Notes under the pieces: generated by a model
What the model was told of the DNA's origin: nothing
Databases searched by the model: none
What the model saw: the letters and a program-made list of their open reading frames with translations, nothing else
Source: Sphingomonas naasensis
GTDB taxonomy: Bacteria; Pseudomonadota; Alphaproteobacteria; Sphingomonadales; Sphingomonadaceae
NCBI RefSeq assembly: GCF_004792695.1
Contig: NZ_SRXU01000002.1
Location: forward strand, 186,001 to 250,000
Direction: 5' to 3'
DNA: 64,000 bases
Program-made: the position numbers and the translations under genes
In this document: in pieces, positions 15,813-26,171 of the stretch
Layout: the number at the start of each line of letters is the position of its first letter
Numbering within the stretch: position 1 is the first letter of the stretch

Positions 15813-16874
15813 ATGTCGGCAGGCGAGGCTGCGCCGGACCAGCGCAGGCCGGAATCGATCTGGATCACCCGGTGTCCGGTGCCCGCGGCATCGGGCGTGG
15901 CATGGTCGCTCGGCTGGATGACCGAGGCGTTCGCGCGCGACGGCATCGAGGTGAAGCGCGTGCGCGAGGCAGGGCTGAATCTCGTGTCGCCAGACCCGGA
16001 GCGCCAGGCCCGTTACCTCTTCCGCGAAGGCGGCAACATCCAGGCGCTCGCCGCCCGCGCCGATGGCGCCCCGACCCGCGTGATCGGACTGACATGGATC
16101 GACGAGCGGCAGGCGATCATGGTTCGTCCCGACACCCCGATCATGGACCCCGCGGATCTCAAGGGGCTGCGCTTCGCCCTCCCCGGCTTCGCGCGCAGCC
16201 GCGGCGAAAGCATCGCCCGCGGCATGGCGCTGCACGGGATCAAGGGCGCGCTCACGCTGGGCGGGCTCGATCTCGACGACATAAGGCTGGTCGATCTGCC
16301 CGCGCCGCCCGTCGAGCAGCCGACCGCCGCAGGCATGCGCCGCCTGTGGCTCGGCCTCGAATGGCTGGCCGACGGCCGCGTCGACGCGGTCTACGTGAAG
16401 GGTGCCGCCGCGGCCGAGAGCGCCGCGCGTCTCGGCCTTGCCGTCGGCGTCGATCTCGACGCCTATCCCAGCCGCCTCGCGCGCGTGAACAACGGCACGC
16501 CGCGCCCGATCACCGTCCACGCGCACATGATCGAGCAGCATTTCGACCTCGTCGTCCGTTTCCTCGAACAGACGCTGCGCGCCGCCGACTGGGCCTCGAC
16601 CAACCTGCCCCGGCTCCAGCACATCCTGGCGCAGGAAACGCTCGCCGGCATCGCCGCAGTCGACGCCGCCTATCGCAACGATTTTCACCGCTCGCTCCAT
16701 CCCGACCTTTCCAGCGATCGCGTCGACATGCTGCGCAATCAGGCCAACTTCCTCTGGCATCACGGTTTTTTGGAAGAGGCCGTCGACGTCGACCGCTGGA
16801 TCGACCCCCGCCCGCTGGAGGCCGCGCGGCGTCGCCGGGCCGCCGCGGATGCCGGTTCGCTGGAGCCCGTGTAA
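15813..16874 (+). CDS. DszB-like sulfinate desulfinase homologue 1 (His of triad absent)
   Basis: 353 residues. The fold is periplasmic-binding-protein-like, and the order of motifs follows DszB, 2'-hydroxybiphenyl-2-sulfinate desulfinase: WITRCPVP near the N-terminus, VIGLTWIDERQ, DTPIMDPADLKGLRFALPG, LDLDDIRLVDL, DAVYVKGAAA, and a C-terminal WHHGFLEEAVDVDRWIDPRPLEAAR. Known DszB catalysis uses Cys27, His60 and Arg70. Here Cys21 and Arg71 align, but the His position is Asp61, so activity may be altered or lost, or the protein may serve as a binder. RBS GAAGGAAGA precedes the ATG. The SfnR-like gene follows 88 bp downstream. Confidence 0.82.
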   Translation: MSAGEAAPDQRRPESIWITRCPVPAASGVAWSLGWMTEAFARDGIEVKRVREAGLNLVSPDPERQARYLFREGGNIQALAARADGAPTRVIGLTWIDERQAIMVRPDTPIMDPADLKGLRFALPGFARSRGESIARGMALHGIKGALTLGGLDLDDIRLVDLPAPPVEQPTAAGMRRLWLGLEWLADGRVDAVYVKGAAAAESAARLGLAVGVDLDAYPSRLARVNNGTPRPITVHAHMIEQHFDLVVRFLEQTLRAADWASTNLPRLQHILAQETLAGIAAVDAAYRNDFHRSLHPDLSSDRVDMLRNQANFLWHHGFLEEAVDVDRWIDPRPLEAARRRRAAADAGSLEPV

Positions 16875-16962
16875 AGCTCAGCTACGCATCGCAACGCATT
16901 TCCTACTTATTCAGTGGGAGTTTTGCTGATAGCTTGTGCGCGAACTGATCGGGAGGGATCCG

Positions 16963-18087
<1,125 letters not shown>

Positions 18088-18184
18088 CCCGGCGGTGAAA
18101 ACGCAGCACGCCGCCTGATCAATATCACGCAATCCATCGCCGTCGGGGAGCGCGGCCGCTCCTGCCTCCCTCCTGCACCCACTC

Positions 18185-18200
18185 TGGCACGCTCTTTGCT
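18185..18200 (+). promoter_or_regulatory. Sigma-54 promoter of the six-gene desulfurisation operon
   Basis: TGGCACG-CTCT-TTGCT is an exact match to consensus, 37 bp before the ATG at 18238. It also rules out the apparent upstream start at 18196, which would precede the expected transcription start. Confidence 0.9.
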
Positions 18201-18237
18201 CCTTGTTCCGGCTACACAGCCGTACCGGAGCCAGGCC

Positions 18238-19323
18238 ATGGCGACACCCGATCCGACCCCGCTCGACGCACTCTGGTTCACCCGCTGCCCGGTCCCGACC
18301 GCGACCGGCATCGCCTGGAAGCTCGGCTGGCTGAGCGACGAATTCGCCGCCGACGGCATCACGCTGCGCACGCTGCAGGAATCGCGCTCCGAGCTCGGCC
18401 GGCACCATTACGACCACCGGCTGCCGACGCTGATCCGCGAAGGGGGCAACATGCTCTCGATCGCGGCGCGCGCGCAGGGCGAACCGACCAGGCTGGTCGG
18501 GCTGACATGGATCGAGGAGAGCCAGCGCATCCTCACCCGCACCGATACCGGCATCGCCGCTGCCGCGGATCTCAAGGGCCGTCGCCTGGCGCTGCCCGGC
18601 TGGGCGCGCAACGACATCCCCAGCCATGTCCGCGGCACCAGCATCGCGCGGGGCATGTCGCTTGCCGGCTACAGGGGCGCGCTAGCCTCCGCCGGGCTCA
18701 CCCTCGACGATGTCGAGCTGGTCGAGATCCCTGACAGGCTGGGCGACATCGGCGGCAGCGGGCGCGATAGCGGGCCCCGTCGAGCCGGGCTGAACAAGCG
18801 GCTCTGGCCGATCGAGGCGTTGGTCTCGGGCCAGGTCGACGCCATCTACGTCAAGGGCGCTTCGGCGCTCGACGGTGCCCGCGAGGCTGGTCTCTGCGTC
18901 GCAATCGATCTCGATGCGCTGCCCGATCGCCGCTTCCGCGTGAACAACGGCACGCCCCGCCCGATCACTGTCCACCAGCATATGCTCGACAAGCATTTCG
19001 ACGTGCTGGTCCGCTTCCTCGCGGTGACGCTGCGCGCCGCCGAATGGATCAGGGCCGAGCCCGACAAGCTGCGCGCCATCCTCGAATTCGAGACCGAAGG
19101 CAGCGCCGGGGCGGTCGACCAGGCCTATCGTCACCTCCACGAAGGGCTGCAACCGACCCTCGATCCGGAACGCCTCTCCCTGCTCGAGCAGCAGAAGAAG
19201 TTCCTGTTCACCCACGGCTTTCTCGACAGCGATTTCGCGCTCGCCGACTGGATCGACCCGCGCCCGCTCGAAGCCGCCCGCGCGCTCGCCGCGCAACACA
19301 CCCGGATTTCCGAAGCCGCCTGA
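18238..19323 (+). CDS. DszB-like sulfinate desulfinase homologue 2
   Basis: 361 residues. The complete DszB-type triad can be aligned by spacing to the conserved Gly-Gly: Cys17 in WFTRCPVP, His57 in GRHHYDH and Arg67 in LIREGGNM, with the same His-to-GG and Arg-to-GG distances as His60 and Arg70 of DszB. Other matches are LVGLTWIEESQ, DLKGRRLALPG, LTLDDVELVEI, DAIYVKGAS and the C-terminal LEQQKKFLFTHGFLDSDFALADW. The likely reaction is hydrolysis of an organic sulfinate to sulfite and a desulfurised product. It has no signal peptide, so it is cytoplasmic, which separates it from true binding proteins. It is the first gene of the operon. Confidence 0.86.
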   Translation: MATPDPTPLDALWFTRCPVPTATGIAWKLGWLSDEFAADGITLRTLQESRSELGRHHYDHRLPTLIREGGNMLSIAARAQGEPTRLVGLTWIEESQRILTRTDTGIAAAADLKGRRLALPGWARNDIPSHVRGTSIARGMSLAGYRGALASAGLTLDDVELVEIPDRLGDIGGSGRDSGPRRAGLNKRLWPIEALVSGQVDAIYVKGASALDGAREAGLCVAIDLDALPDRRFRVNNGTPRPITVHQHMLDKHFDVLVRFLAVTLRAAEWIRAEPDKLRAILEFETEGSAGAVDQAYRHLHEGLQPTLDPERLSLLEQQKKFLFTHGFLDSDFALADWIDPRPLEAARALAAQHTRISEAA

Positions 19324-19337
19324 GAGGAGACACGATC

Positions 19338-20078
19338 ATGTCCGAGCATCCCGGTCTTTCGCCCGAAACCATTGCCTTCATCGCCGGGCAGGAAAAGGAC
19401 GCGCGCCGCGCCTTCCGGCTGTTGCGCGAGACGCGCACCATCTCGGCGAGCGGCACCCTGTTCATTGCCGTGCGCATCCCCGGCGAGGACAAGATCATCA
19501 CCTTCAACTATCAGGGGCTGTGGGCCGACGATCCCGACGCGCCGCAGACCGCGGTGGTCGATTTCGACGGCAACAGCTATTGGCACAACAAGCCCGGCGG
19601 CGCCGCGCGCTACGCCAAACTGTTCCGCACGCATGAGGGCGTCCAGGCGGTCAGCCACGTCCACACGCCGCATCTCGGCGCCTATTCGCAGGCGCATTCG
19701 GTGCTGCCCCTGCTCTACGTTCCCAACCGTCGCTTCCGCTTCACCAGCGAGCTGCCGGTCTACATCAACCGCCGCCAGCCCGAGGTCGATTTCATCCTCG
19801 ATTCGATCGCGGCGGACCGTGAGGTCCCCGGCATCGTCGAAGCCAATGGCGGTGCGACGGTGTGGAGCTGGAAGGGGCTGCGCGACCTCGTGAACAACAT
19901 CGTGCTTCTCGAGGAGGGTGCGCAATTCCAGATCCTCGCCGCCGCGCTCGGCGGTTCGCAACCCTTCGGCCCGGGCGTGCTCGAGCAACAATGGAAAATG
20001 GGCAATCTGGTACCGCCGGACGCCCGCGTCGAGGACGACGGCACCATCCATTACGCCCCCGCCGTCGCGGCCGAGTGA
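19338..20078 (+). CDS. Class II aldolase/adducin family protein
   Basis: 246 residues. The class II aldolase fold is indicated by ARRAFRLLRETRTISASGTLFIAVRI, a HEGVQAVSHVHTPHLGAYSQ segment supplying the metal-binding His-x-His, and a later EANGGATVWSWKGLRDLVNNIVLLEEGAQFQ. Family members cleave or epimerise aldols using a divalent metal. It lies 14 bases after one DszB-like gene and 15 before the DszA-like gene. A role in processing the carbon skeleton released by C-S cleavage is possible but unproven; such a gene is not part of the classical 4S pathway. Confidence 0.87.
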   Translation: MSEHPGLSPETIAFIAGQEKDARRAFRLLRETRTISASGTLFIAVRIPGEDKIITFNYQGLWADDPDAPQTAVVDFDGNSYWHNKPGGAARYAKLFRTHEGVQAVSHVHTPHLGAYSQAHSVLPLLYVPNRRFRFTSELPVYINRRQPEVDFILDSIAADREVPGIVEANGGATVWSWKGLRDLVNNIVLLEEGAQFQILAAALGGSQPFGPGVLEQQWKMGNLVPPDARVEDDGTIHYAPAVAAE

Positions 20079-20093
20079 AGCGGAGGATCGATC

Positions 20094-21437
20094 GTGACCA
20101 GCACACGCCAGCTTGCCCTCGGGGTCTTTCTCACACGCCACGGCCACCATCCCGGCGCATGGCGCCAGCCCGGCGCAGCCGATAGTGGCAAGCCCGATTT
20201 CCGTTACTGGGCCGAGCTCGCCAGGACCGCGGAACGCGGCAAGTTCGATGTCGCCTTCTTCGCCGATTTCGTCGGCCAGGCGGGCGACAGCACCAAGGGC
20301 ATCGAGCGGCGTCACGCGTTTCTCGATTTCGAGCCACTGACCCTCTCGGCGGCGCTCGCCGCCGTCACCGAGCGGATCGGGATCGTCGCGACGGTAAACA
20401 CCAATTTCGACCATCCCTATTCGCTCGCCCGCCGCTTCGCTTCGCTCGACCATATCAGCGGCGGGCGGATCGGGTGGAACATCGTGTCCTCGCTCGCCGA
20501 TGGCGCGGCGAGCAGCTTCGGGATCGAGCAGCCGCCGAGCCATGGCGAGCGCTATGCGCGCGCTGCCGAGTTCGTGGATGTCGCGCGGGCGTTGTGGGAC
20601 AGCTGGGAGGACGATGCCTTCGACCACGCCGATCGCGAGACCGGTCTCTACCTCGATCCGGCCGACGTCCATCCCGTGCACCATGACGGGCAATATTTCC
20701 ACCTGCACAGCCTGCTCGATGTGGCCCGGCCGATCCAGGGGCATCCCGTCTTCGCCCAGGCAGGGAATTCGGAGGTCGGGCGCGAGTTCGCCGCCAAATA
20801 TGCCGAGATGATCTATGCCGCCGCGCAATTCATCGAGGATGCGCAGGGCTTCTATGCCGATGTGAAGCGCCGGACGGCGCGCTATGGCCGCGATCCAGAC
20901 ACGCTCAAGGTGATGCCCGGCCTGTCCTTCGCGATCGGCACCAGCCGGCAGGAGGCGCAGGACAAATTCGCGGCGCTCGAGGCAGCAGTCGACTTCTCCG
21001 GCGAGCTCAATCTGATGGGGCATGACGTCAGCGCCTGGCCGCTCGATGGCCCGCTGCCCGATCTGCCCGAGCCCGAGAACGGCAAGGGCCGCTGGCGCCA
21101 GCTCACCGCGCTCGCGCGCCGGGAGAATCTGACCATCCGGCAGCTGTTCCTGCGCTTCAATGCCGTGCGCGGGCACCGGGTGGTCATCGGGACGCCGATC
21201 GACATCGCGGACCAGATCCAGGACTGGTTCGAACGCGATGCCGCCGACGGGTTCAACCTGATCCCGCCGCTGCTGCCGAGCTCGCTCGACGAGTTCGTCG
21301 ACCTCGTCGTTCCCGAGCTCCAGCGCCGTGGACTGTTCCGGACCGAATATGCCGGCGCCACGCTGCGCGAGCACCTCTCCCTGCCGCGCCCGGCGATCGG
21401 TGCCGGCGCCCCCGGCGGCCTCCTTTCCGCCGCCTGA
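20094..21437 (+). CDS. DszA/NtaA-family FMN-dependent monooxygenase
   Basis: 447 residues, the size of DszA and nitrilotriacetate monooxygenase component A. Motifs in order: LALGVFLTRHGHHPGAWR, TAERGKFDVAFFADFVG, FEPLTLSAALAAVTERIGI, HISGGRIGWNIVSSLADGA, HGERYARAAEFVDVARALWDSW, HPVFAQAGNSEVGREFAAKYAE, and a C-terminal DGFNLIPPLLPSSLDEFVDL ending near FRTEYAGATLREHL. These follow DszA closely. DszA opens dibenzothiophene sulfone to a sulfinate with FMNH2 and oxygen, so this enzyme would produce the sulfinate consumed by the flanking DszB-like enzymes. GTG start behind GGAGG. Confidence 0.9.
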   Translation: MTSTRQLALGVFLTRHGHHPGAWRQPGAADSGKPDFRYWAELARTAERGKFDVAFFADFVGQAGDSTKGIERRHAFLDFEPLTLSAALAAVTERIGIVATVNTNFDHPYSLARRFASLDHISGGRIGWNIVSSLADGAASSFGIEQPPSHGERYARAAEFVDVARALWDSWEDDAFDHADRETGLYLDPADVHPVHHDGQYFHLHSLLDVARPIQGHPVFAQAGNSEVGREFAAKYAEMIYAAAQFIEDAQGFYADVKRRTARYGRDPDTLKVMPGLSFAIGTSRQEAQDKFAALEAAVDFSGELNLMGHDVSAWPLDGPLPDLPEPENGKGRWRQLTALARRENLTIRQLFLRFNAVRGHRVVIGTPIDIADQIQDWFERDAADGFNLIPPLLPSSLDEFVDLVVPELQRRGLFRTEYAGATLREHLSLPRPAIGAGAPGGLLSAA

Positions 21438-21451
21438 CCAAGGAAATCCGC

Positions 21452-22501
21452 ATGGCAAATTTGCTCGACACGCTCTGGTACACCCGCTGCCCGGTTCCGA
21501 CCGGGCTCGGCATCGCCATCCAGCAGGGGTGGCTGGAGGATGCGTTCCGCGCCCAGGGCACCAAGGTCGAATCGATCCTCGAATCGAACGATTTCGCGAC
21601 GCGGGAATCGCATTTCAGTCACAAGGTGCGCAATTCGGTACGCCACGGCGGCAACATCCCCGCGATCAGCGCCCGCGCGCTGGGTCGCGACACGCGGCTG
21701 CTCGGCCTGTCCTGGGCCGACGAGACCCAGTTGATCCTCGCCAGTCCGGAATCGGGCATCGAAAGCGTGCGCGACCTCAAGGGCCGTCGCTTCGGCCTGC
21801 CCAACTGGAAGCATGTCGAAATCGACTTCACGCGCGCGCAGGCGCTGCGTGGGCTCGAGAATGCGCTGAGCCTCGAGGGGCTCAGCGTCAGCGATGTCGA
21901 ATTGGTCGATCAGGACATCGAGAGCCATTACAGCGATCAGGCGGTCGAGAACGTCAACGGTACCCTCGCCGCGCGCGGCCGCCGCGGGCGCAACAACAAT
22001 CAGGAAGTCGTCGCGCTGCTGCGCGGCGAGGTCGATGCGATCTTCCTCAAGGGCGCGCACGGCGCGCAGGTCGCGCACCAGTTCGGGCTGACCACGGTGA
22101 TCGACACCGGCGCGCATCCCGAGCCGCTGATCCGCTCGAACAACGGCACGCCCCGCACGCTCGCTGTCGACGGAAATCTCCTCGACCTGCATTTCGACGC
22201 GGCGGTGACGATCGTCGAGCAGGTGCTGCGCGCCGAGGCCTGGGCCCAGGACCATCCGGACGAGGTGCGCCGCTACCTGGCGCGCGAGACCAATGCCAGC
22301 GAATATTGGGTGTCGGTCGCCTATGGCAACGAGGCCCAGACCCGGCTGCGCACCGACCTCGCCGAGCCGTCGCTCGCCGCGTTGCAGGACTTCGCCGACT
22401 TCCTCCATCGCTGCAAGTTCATCCCGACCAGCTTCGACGTGCGGCAATGGGCCGATGCCCGCCCGCTCGAAGCCGCGCGGAACGCCCGCATCGCGGTCTG
22501 A
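21452..22501 (+). CDS. DszB-like sulfinate desulfinase homologue 3
   Basis: 349 residues. The triad can be aligned: Cys13 in WYTRCPVP, His54 in RESHFSH and Arg64 in SVRHGGNI, with spacing identical to homologue 2. Other shared segments are LLGLSWADETQ, DLKGRRFGLPN, LSVSDVELVDQ, DAIFLKGAHGAQ and RQWADARPLEAAR. No signal peptide is present. It directly follows the DszA-like gene, the same pairing as dszA-dszB in desulfurising actinobacteria. It differs enough from homologue 2 to suggest a distinct substrate rather than simple dosage. Confidence 0.86.
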   Translation: MANLLDTLWYTRCPVPTGLGIAIQQGWLEDAFRAQGTKVESILESNDFATRESHFSHKVRNSVRHGGNIPAISARALGRDTRLLGLSWADETQLILASPESGIESVRDLKGRRFGLPNWKHVEIDFTRAQALRGLENALSLEGLSVSDVELVDQDIESHYSDQAVENVNGTLAARGRRGRNNNQEVVALLRGEVDAIFLKGAHGAQVAHQFGLTTVIDTGAHPEPLIRSNNGTPRTLAVDGNLLDLHFDAAVTIVEQVLRAEAWAQDHPDEVRRYLARETNASEYWVSVAYGNEAQTRLRTDLAEPSLAALQDFADFLHRCKFIPTSFDVRQWADARPLEAARNARIAV

Positions 22502-22521
22502 CGCAAGGGCAGCGCGACCCG

Positions 22522-24321
22522 ATGCTGATGACCACCACCGCGCCGGAGACGGTCGCCTCCGGCGCGCCCTTGCTGCGTTGCCTGGCGATCTATCGCCGAA
22601 TGCCGGTCCGCTTCGTGCTGACCGCGGCGATGCTGTTCACGGTCAACCTCGCGCTGATCGCGCAGCAGGGGCTGGTCGGGCGCGCGGTGCACGAAGCCGG
22701 GACGGGCAAGCTGGTCGCCGCCGGCCCTGCCGGGCTCGACTATGGCCGGGCCTGGTTCTGGGTCGCGCTGCTGCTCGGCCTCTCGGCGCTGCGCGCGGCG
22801 GTCCAGTATGGCGCCGGACTGCTGTCGCTGGCGATCGGGCAGGAATTGCTGACGCATCTGCGCGAGCGGATCCTTGTCCAGGTCCAGCGGCTCGACCTGA
22901 CCTATCACTGGCGCCACGGCGTCGGCGAGATGGTCACCCGCATGACCCGCGACGCCGACAAGGTCCGCGACGCGCTGATCAACTTCTGGCGCCAGATGTT
23001 CGAGACCGGCGTGATCGTGCTGATCTCGGTCGCATTTCTCGTCTGCTATTCTCCCTTGCTCGGCATCGTCCCGCTGGTGCTGATGGCGTCCGGCATCGCG
23101 CTGCTCGCGGCCCAGGCCGATGCGCTGGTGCTGCTAGATCGCAGGATCGGCGCCGCCTATGACGCGGTCACCCAGGACCTGTCGGAGGGCGTGCACGGCG
23201 TGCGCGTGATCAAGGCCTTCGGACTGCAAGGCGCGCGCATCGCCCGCTTCGATACCCATATCGCCGCCTTCCGCCGCGAGACCCGCAGGGCCATCGCGCA
23301 TGCCGCACGCAGCGTGCCGCTGCCCCAGACGGTGATCGCGCTCGGCCATGCCTGGGTACTTGGCTATGGCGCCTGGCTGGTCGGGCATGGCCAGCTCGAT
23401 CTCGGCGCGCTCGTCGCGGCGCTGCTCGTGGTCAACACGCTGGTGCTGCGGATCGAGGGGATCGCCGGCTTGCTCCAGATCGTCGCCGACGCGCGTGCCT
23501 CGGCCGCGCGGATCTGGGAAGTGCTCGACGCCGAGCCCGATATCGTGTCGGGCGCCCGGCATCTCCCCGACGGCCCCCTCGGCTGCCGGCTCAACGGGGT
23601 TTCGGTCGCGCCGCTCGGTGACGGCGCCGCGGTGCTGCACGACCTCTCGCTCCAGATCGAGCCCGGATCGATTGTCGCGCTGGTCGGTGCGACCGGCTCG
23701 GGCAAGAGCATCCTCACCGCGCTGCTCCCAAGGCTGATCGAGGCGGCCGGCGGCACCGTCCAGATCGGGTCGGACAGTGCCGGCTGGCATGAGGTGCGCG
23801 ACCTCGACCTCGCGGAACTGCGCCGACGGGTGCACGTGCTCCCGCAGGAATCCTTCCTCTTCTCGGACACGATCGCCGCCAATCTGCGCGTCACCGCACC
23901 CAACGCCAGCGACGCCCAGCTCGAGGCCGCGCTCGACCAGGCGGCGGCGGGCGAGCTGCTCGAGCGCTTGCCCGAGGGCCTCGCAACCAGAGTCGGCGAT
24001 CGCGGCGTGACGCTTTCCGGCGGCCAGCGCCAGCGGCTCTGCCTCGCCCGCGCGCTGCTCGCCGATGCCGATCTGCTCGTGCTCGACGACGCCACCAGTG
24101 CGCTCGACGCCGCCACCGAACGCCGCGCGATCGACAATATCCGCGCACGCCGCGCCACTGCCGCCCGCCCCGTGACGATGCTGATCGTTTCGAGCCGTCT
24201 GCCGACCATCCTTGCCGCCGACCGGGTCGTGATGCTGGCGGAGGGCGGGATCGCGGCGGAAGGAACCCACGCCGGGCTGGTCACCGCCAGCCCGGCCTAT
24301 CGCGCGCTGATGGGCTTGTGA
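22522..24321 (+). CDS. ABC exporter half-transporter with degenerate ATPase site
   Basis: 599 residues: an N-terminal membrane domain of about six helices, then an ATPase domain. Walker A GATGSGKS and signature LSGGQRQR are normal, but the residue after Walker B Asp is Asp instead of Glu (LLVLDDATSALD), and the switch His is replaced by Ser (LIVSSRLPTI). This is the pattern of the non-hydrolysing half in heterodimeric exporters. The partner follows with a four-base overlap. The annotated start is ATG 22522; the long open frame upstream overlaps the DszB-like gene. Its place in the operon suggests export of a desulfurised product or toxic intermediate (inference). Confidence 0.9.
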   Translation: MLMTTTAPETVASGAPLLRCLAIYRRMPVRFVLTAAMLFTVNLALIAQQGLVGRAVHEAGTGKLVAAGPAGLDYGRAWFWVALLLGLSALRAAVQYGAGLLSLAIGQELLTHLRERILVQVQRLDLTYHWRHGVGEMVTRMTRDADKVRDALINFWRQMFETGVIVLISVAFLVCYSPLLGIVPLVLMASGIALLAAQADALVLLDRRIGAAYDAVTQDLSEGVHGVRVIKAFGLQGARIARFDTHIAAFRRETRRAIAHAARSVPLPQTVIALGHAWVLGYGAWLVGHGQLDLGALVAALLVVNTLVLRIEGIAGLLQIVADARASAARIWEVLDAEPDIVSGARHLPDGPLGCRLNGVSVAPLGDGAAVLHDLSLQIEPGSIVALVGATGSGKSILTALLPRLIEAAGGTVQIGSDSAGWHEVRDLDLAELRRRVHVLPQESFLFSDTIAANLRVTAPNASDAQLEAALDQAAAGELLERLPEGLATRVGDRGVTLSGGQRQRLCLARALLADADLLVLDDATSALDAATERRAIDNIRARRATAARPVTMLIVSSRLPTILAADRVVMLAEGGIAAEGTHAGLVTASPAYRALMGL

Positions 24322-26171
24322 ACGCGCTTGCGGGCGATCGCCCGCTTTCCGACCTCGAGCTCGAGGAAAAGGGCGCCAGGAAGCCGCTGGACCGCGGCAT
24401 GGTCCGTCGCCTGCTGCCCCTGCTCTATCCGGTGCGCCGGGCAGTCGCCGCGGTCATCGCCATCGAACTGGTGCAGGTGCTCGCGATTTTCGCCCGCCCG
24501 TTGCTGATCGGTCTGGTGGTCGACCACGCGCTGCAGCCTTTCGATGCCGGCCTCGTCGCGCTTGCCTGTGCCGGGCTGGCCGGCACCTGGGCGCTGCGCT
24601 TCGGACTCGGCAGTCTCTCGCAATATTTCGCCGGCAGCGCCGCGACCGAGCTGCTGGCCGCGATCCGCAGCCGCGTCTTCGCGCATGTGCAGTCGCTCAG
24701 CGTCGGCTATTTCGATCGTACCAAGGCAGGGCGGATCATCTCGCGCGCTGACCGCGATGTCGACGCGATCGAGCCGATGCTCATCCAGTGCCCGCCCCAG
24801 TTTCTCTCGGCGGTGCTCCGGCTCGCGCTGGCGGCGCTACTGCTCTGGGCGATCGCCCCGGCGCTGCTGCTCGGCCTTGCCGCCGTCGTGCCGATCCTCC
24901 TGCTCGCGGCAGTCGCGTTCAAGCGACTGGCGCAGCGCAGCTGGGGCCGGGTCGCCGAGAACCGCAGCCGGTTCACGGCGCATCTCGTCGAGACGGTCGC
25001 GGGCGTACGGCTCATCAAGCAGGTCGGGCGCGAGGCGGAGAATCTGGCGCGCTACCGCGGCCTGCTGCGCGACTTCAACACCGCATTGATTGCCGGCAGC
25101 GCCCGGTCGGGCTGGTTCGCGCCGTTCACCGGCCTGCTTACCACCGCGGGCCTCGCGCTCACGCTCGTCATCGGCGGCCGCGGCATCGCCCTTGGCACGC
25201 ACACGCTCGGCGAGCTCACCCAGAGCCTGTTCTACGTCTTCCTGTTTCTGGCCCCGCTCCAGGAATTCAGCGATCTGTTCGAGCGCTTCGCCAACGGCTC
25301 GGCCTGTGCCCAGCGGATCTTCCTGCTGCTCGACACCGAGCCCGGGATCCGCGATCTGCCCGCCGCGATCTTACTCCCGCGCCTGCGCGGCGAGATCGCC
25401 TTTCGCAATGTCGGCTTCGGCTACCATCCCGCCCGCCCGGTGATCCGGAACCTCGATCTCGACATCGCCGCCGGCGAGGTGCTTGCGATCGTCGGCCCCA
25501 CCGGACACGGCAAGAGCACGCTCGTCCAGCTACTGACGCGCTTCTACGATGTCGACACCGGCGCGGTGCTGCTCGACGGGCACGATATCCGCACGGTCTC
25601 CGAAGCCAGCCTGCGCAACCAGGTTGGTGTTGTCCTCCAGGACAATGTGCTGTTCGGCGGCACCGTGCTCGACAATCTTCGGCTCGCAAGGCCCGAGGCG
25701 AGCGACGCCGAGCTGGTCGCGGCGGCGCGCGAGCTCGGCGCGGACGACATCCTTCGCGCGCTGCCGCACGGCTATCGCACGACGGTCGGTCCGCTCGGGG
25801 CAAATCTCAGCCAGGGCCAGCGCCAGCTCGTCTGCCTGGTTCGCGCCTATCTGGCCGACCCCGTCATCCTCGTACTCGACGAGGCCACTTCGGCCGTCGA
25901 CATCAGCACCGAGCGTCGCATCCAGGCCGCGCTGCGCCGGCTCTGCCACGGCCGGACCGCGCTGATCATCGCCCATCGCCTCGCGACGATCCGCGACGCA
26001 GATCGCATCGCTGTCATCCGGGAAGGCGTGATCGTCGAGCTCGGCACCCATAGCCGACTGCTCCGCCAGGGCGGCCTGTATGCCAATCTCTATCGCACCT
26101 ACGACGACGGCGTGGAACGCCCCAAGCCCGCCGACCAGACAGAGGCGTCGGCGCATGGGACGAAGCAATAG
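24318..26171 (+). CDS. ABC exporter half-transporter with canonical ATPase site
   Basis: 617 residues: membrane domain then ATPase domain. Walker A GPTGHGKST, Q-loop LQDNVLFGG, signature LSQGQRQL, Walker B VILVLDEATSAVD with catalytic Glu, and H-loop IIAHRLATI are all intact. With its partner upstream it would form a heterodimer with one active site. The GTG start overlaps the TGA of the partner. It is the last gene of the sigma-54 operon. The closest general class is MsbA/LmrA-like multidrug or lipid exporters; the substrate is unknown. Confidence 0.92.
   Translation: MNALAGDRPLSDLELEEKGARKPLDRGMVRRLLPLLYPVRRAVAAVIAIELVQVLAIFARPLLIGLVVDHALQPFDAGLVALACAGLAGTWALRFGLGSLSQYFAGSAATELLAAIRSRVFAHVQSLSVGYFDRTKAGRIISRADRDVDAIEPMLIQCPPQFLSAVLRLALAALLLWAIAPALLLGLAAVVPILLLAAVAFKRLAQRSWGRVAENRSRFTAHLVETVAGVRLIKQVGREAENLARYRGLLRDFNTALIAGSARSGWFAPFTGLLTTAGLALTLVIGGRGIALGTHTLGELTQSLFYVFLFLAPLQEFSDLFERFANGSACAQRIFLLLDTEPGIRDLPAAILLPRLRGEIAFRNVGFGYHPARPVIRNLDLDIAAGEVLAIVGPTGHGKSTLVQLLTRFYDVDTGAVLLDGHDIRTVSEASLRNQVGVVLQDNVLFGGTVLDNLRLARPEASDAELVAAARELGADDILRALPHGYRTTVGPLGANLSQGQRQLVCLVRAYLADPVILVLDEATSAVDISTERRIQAALRRLCHGRTALIIAHRLATIRDADRIAVIREGVIVELGTHSRLLRQGGLYANLYRTYDDGVERPKPADQTEASAHGTKQ

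Noticed and set aside
19131..21458. 775-codon minus-strand open frame
   Set aside because: Antisense to the aldolase and DszA-like genes, which have clear motifs and ribosome binding sites.
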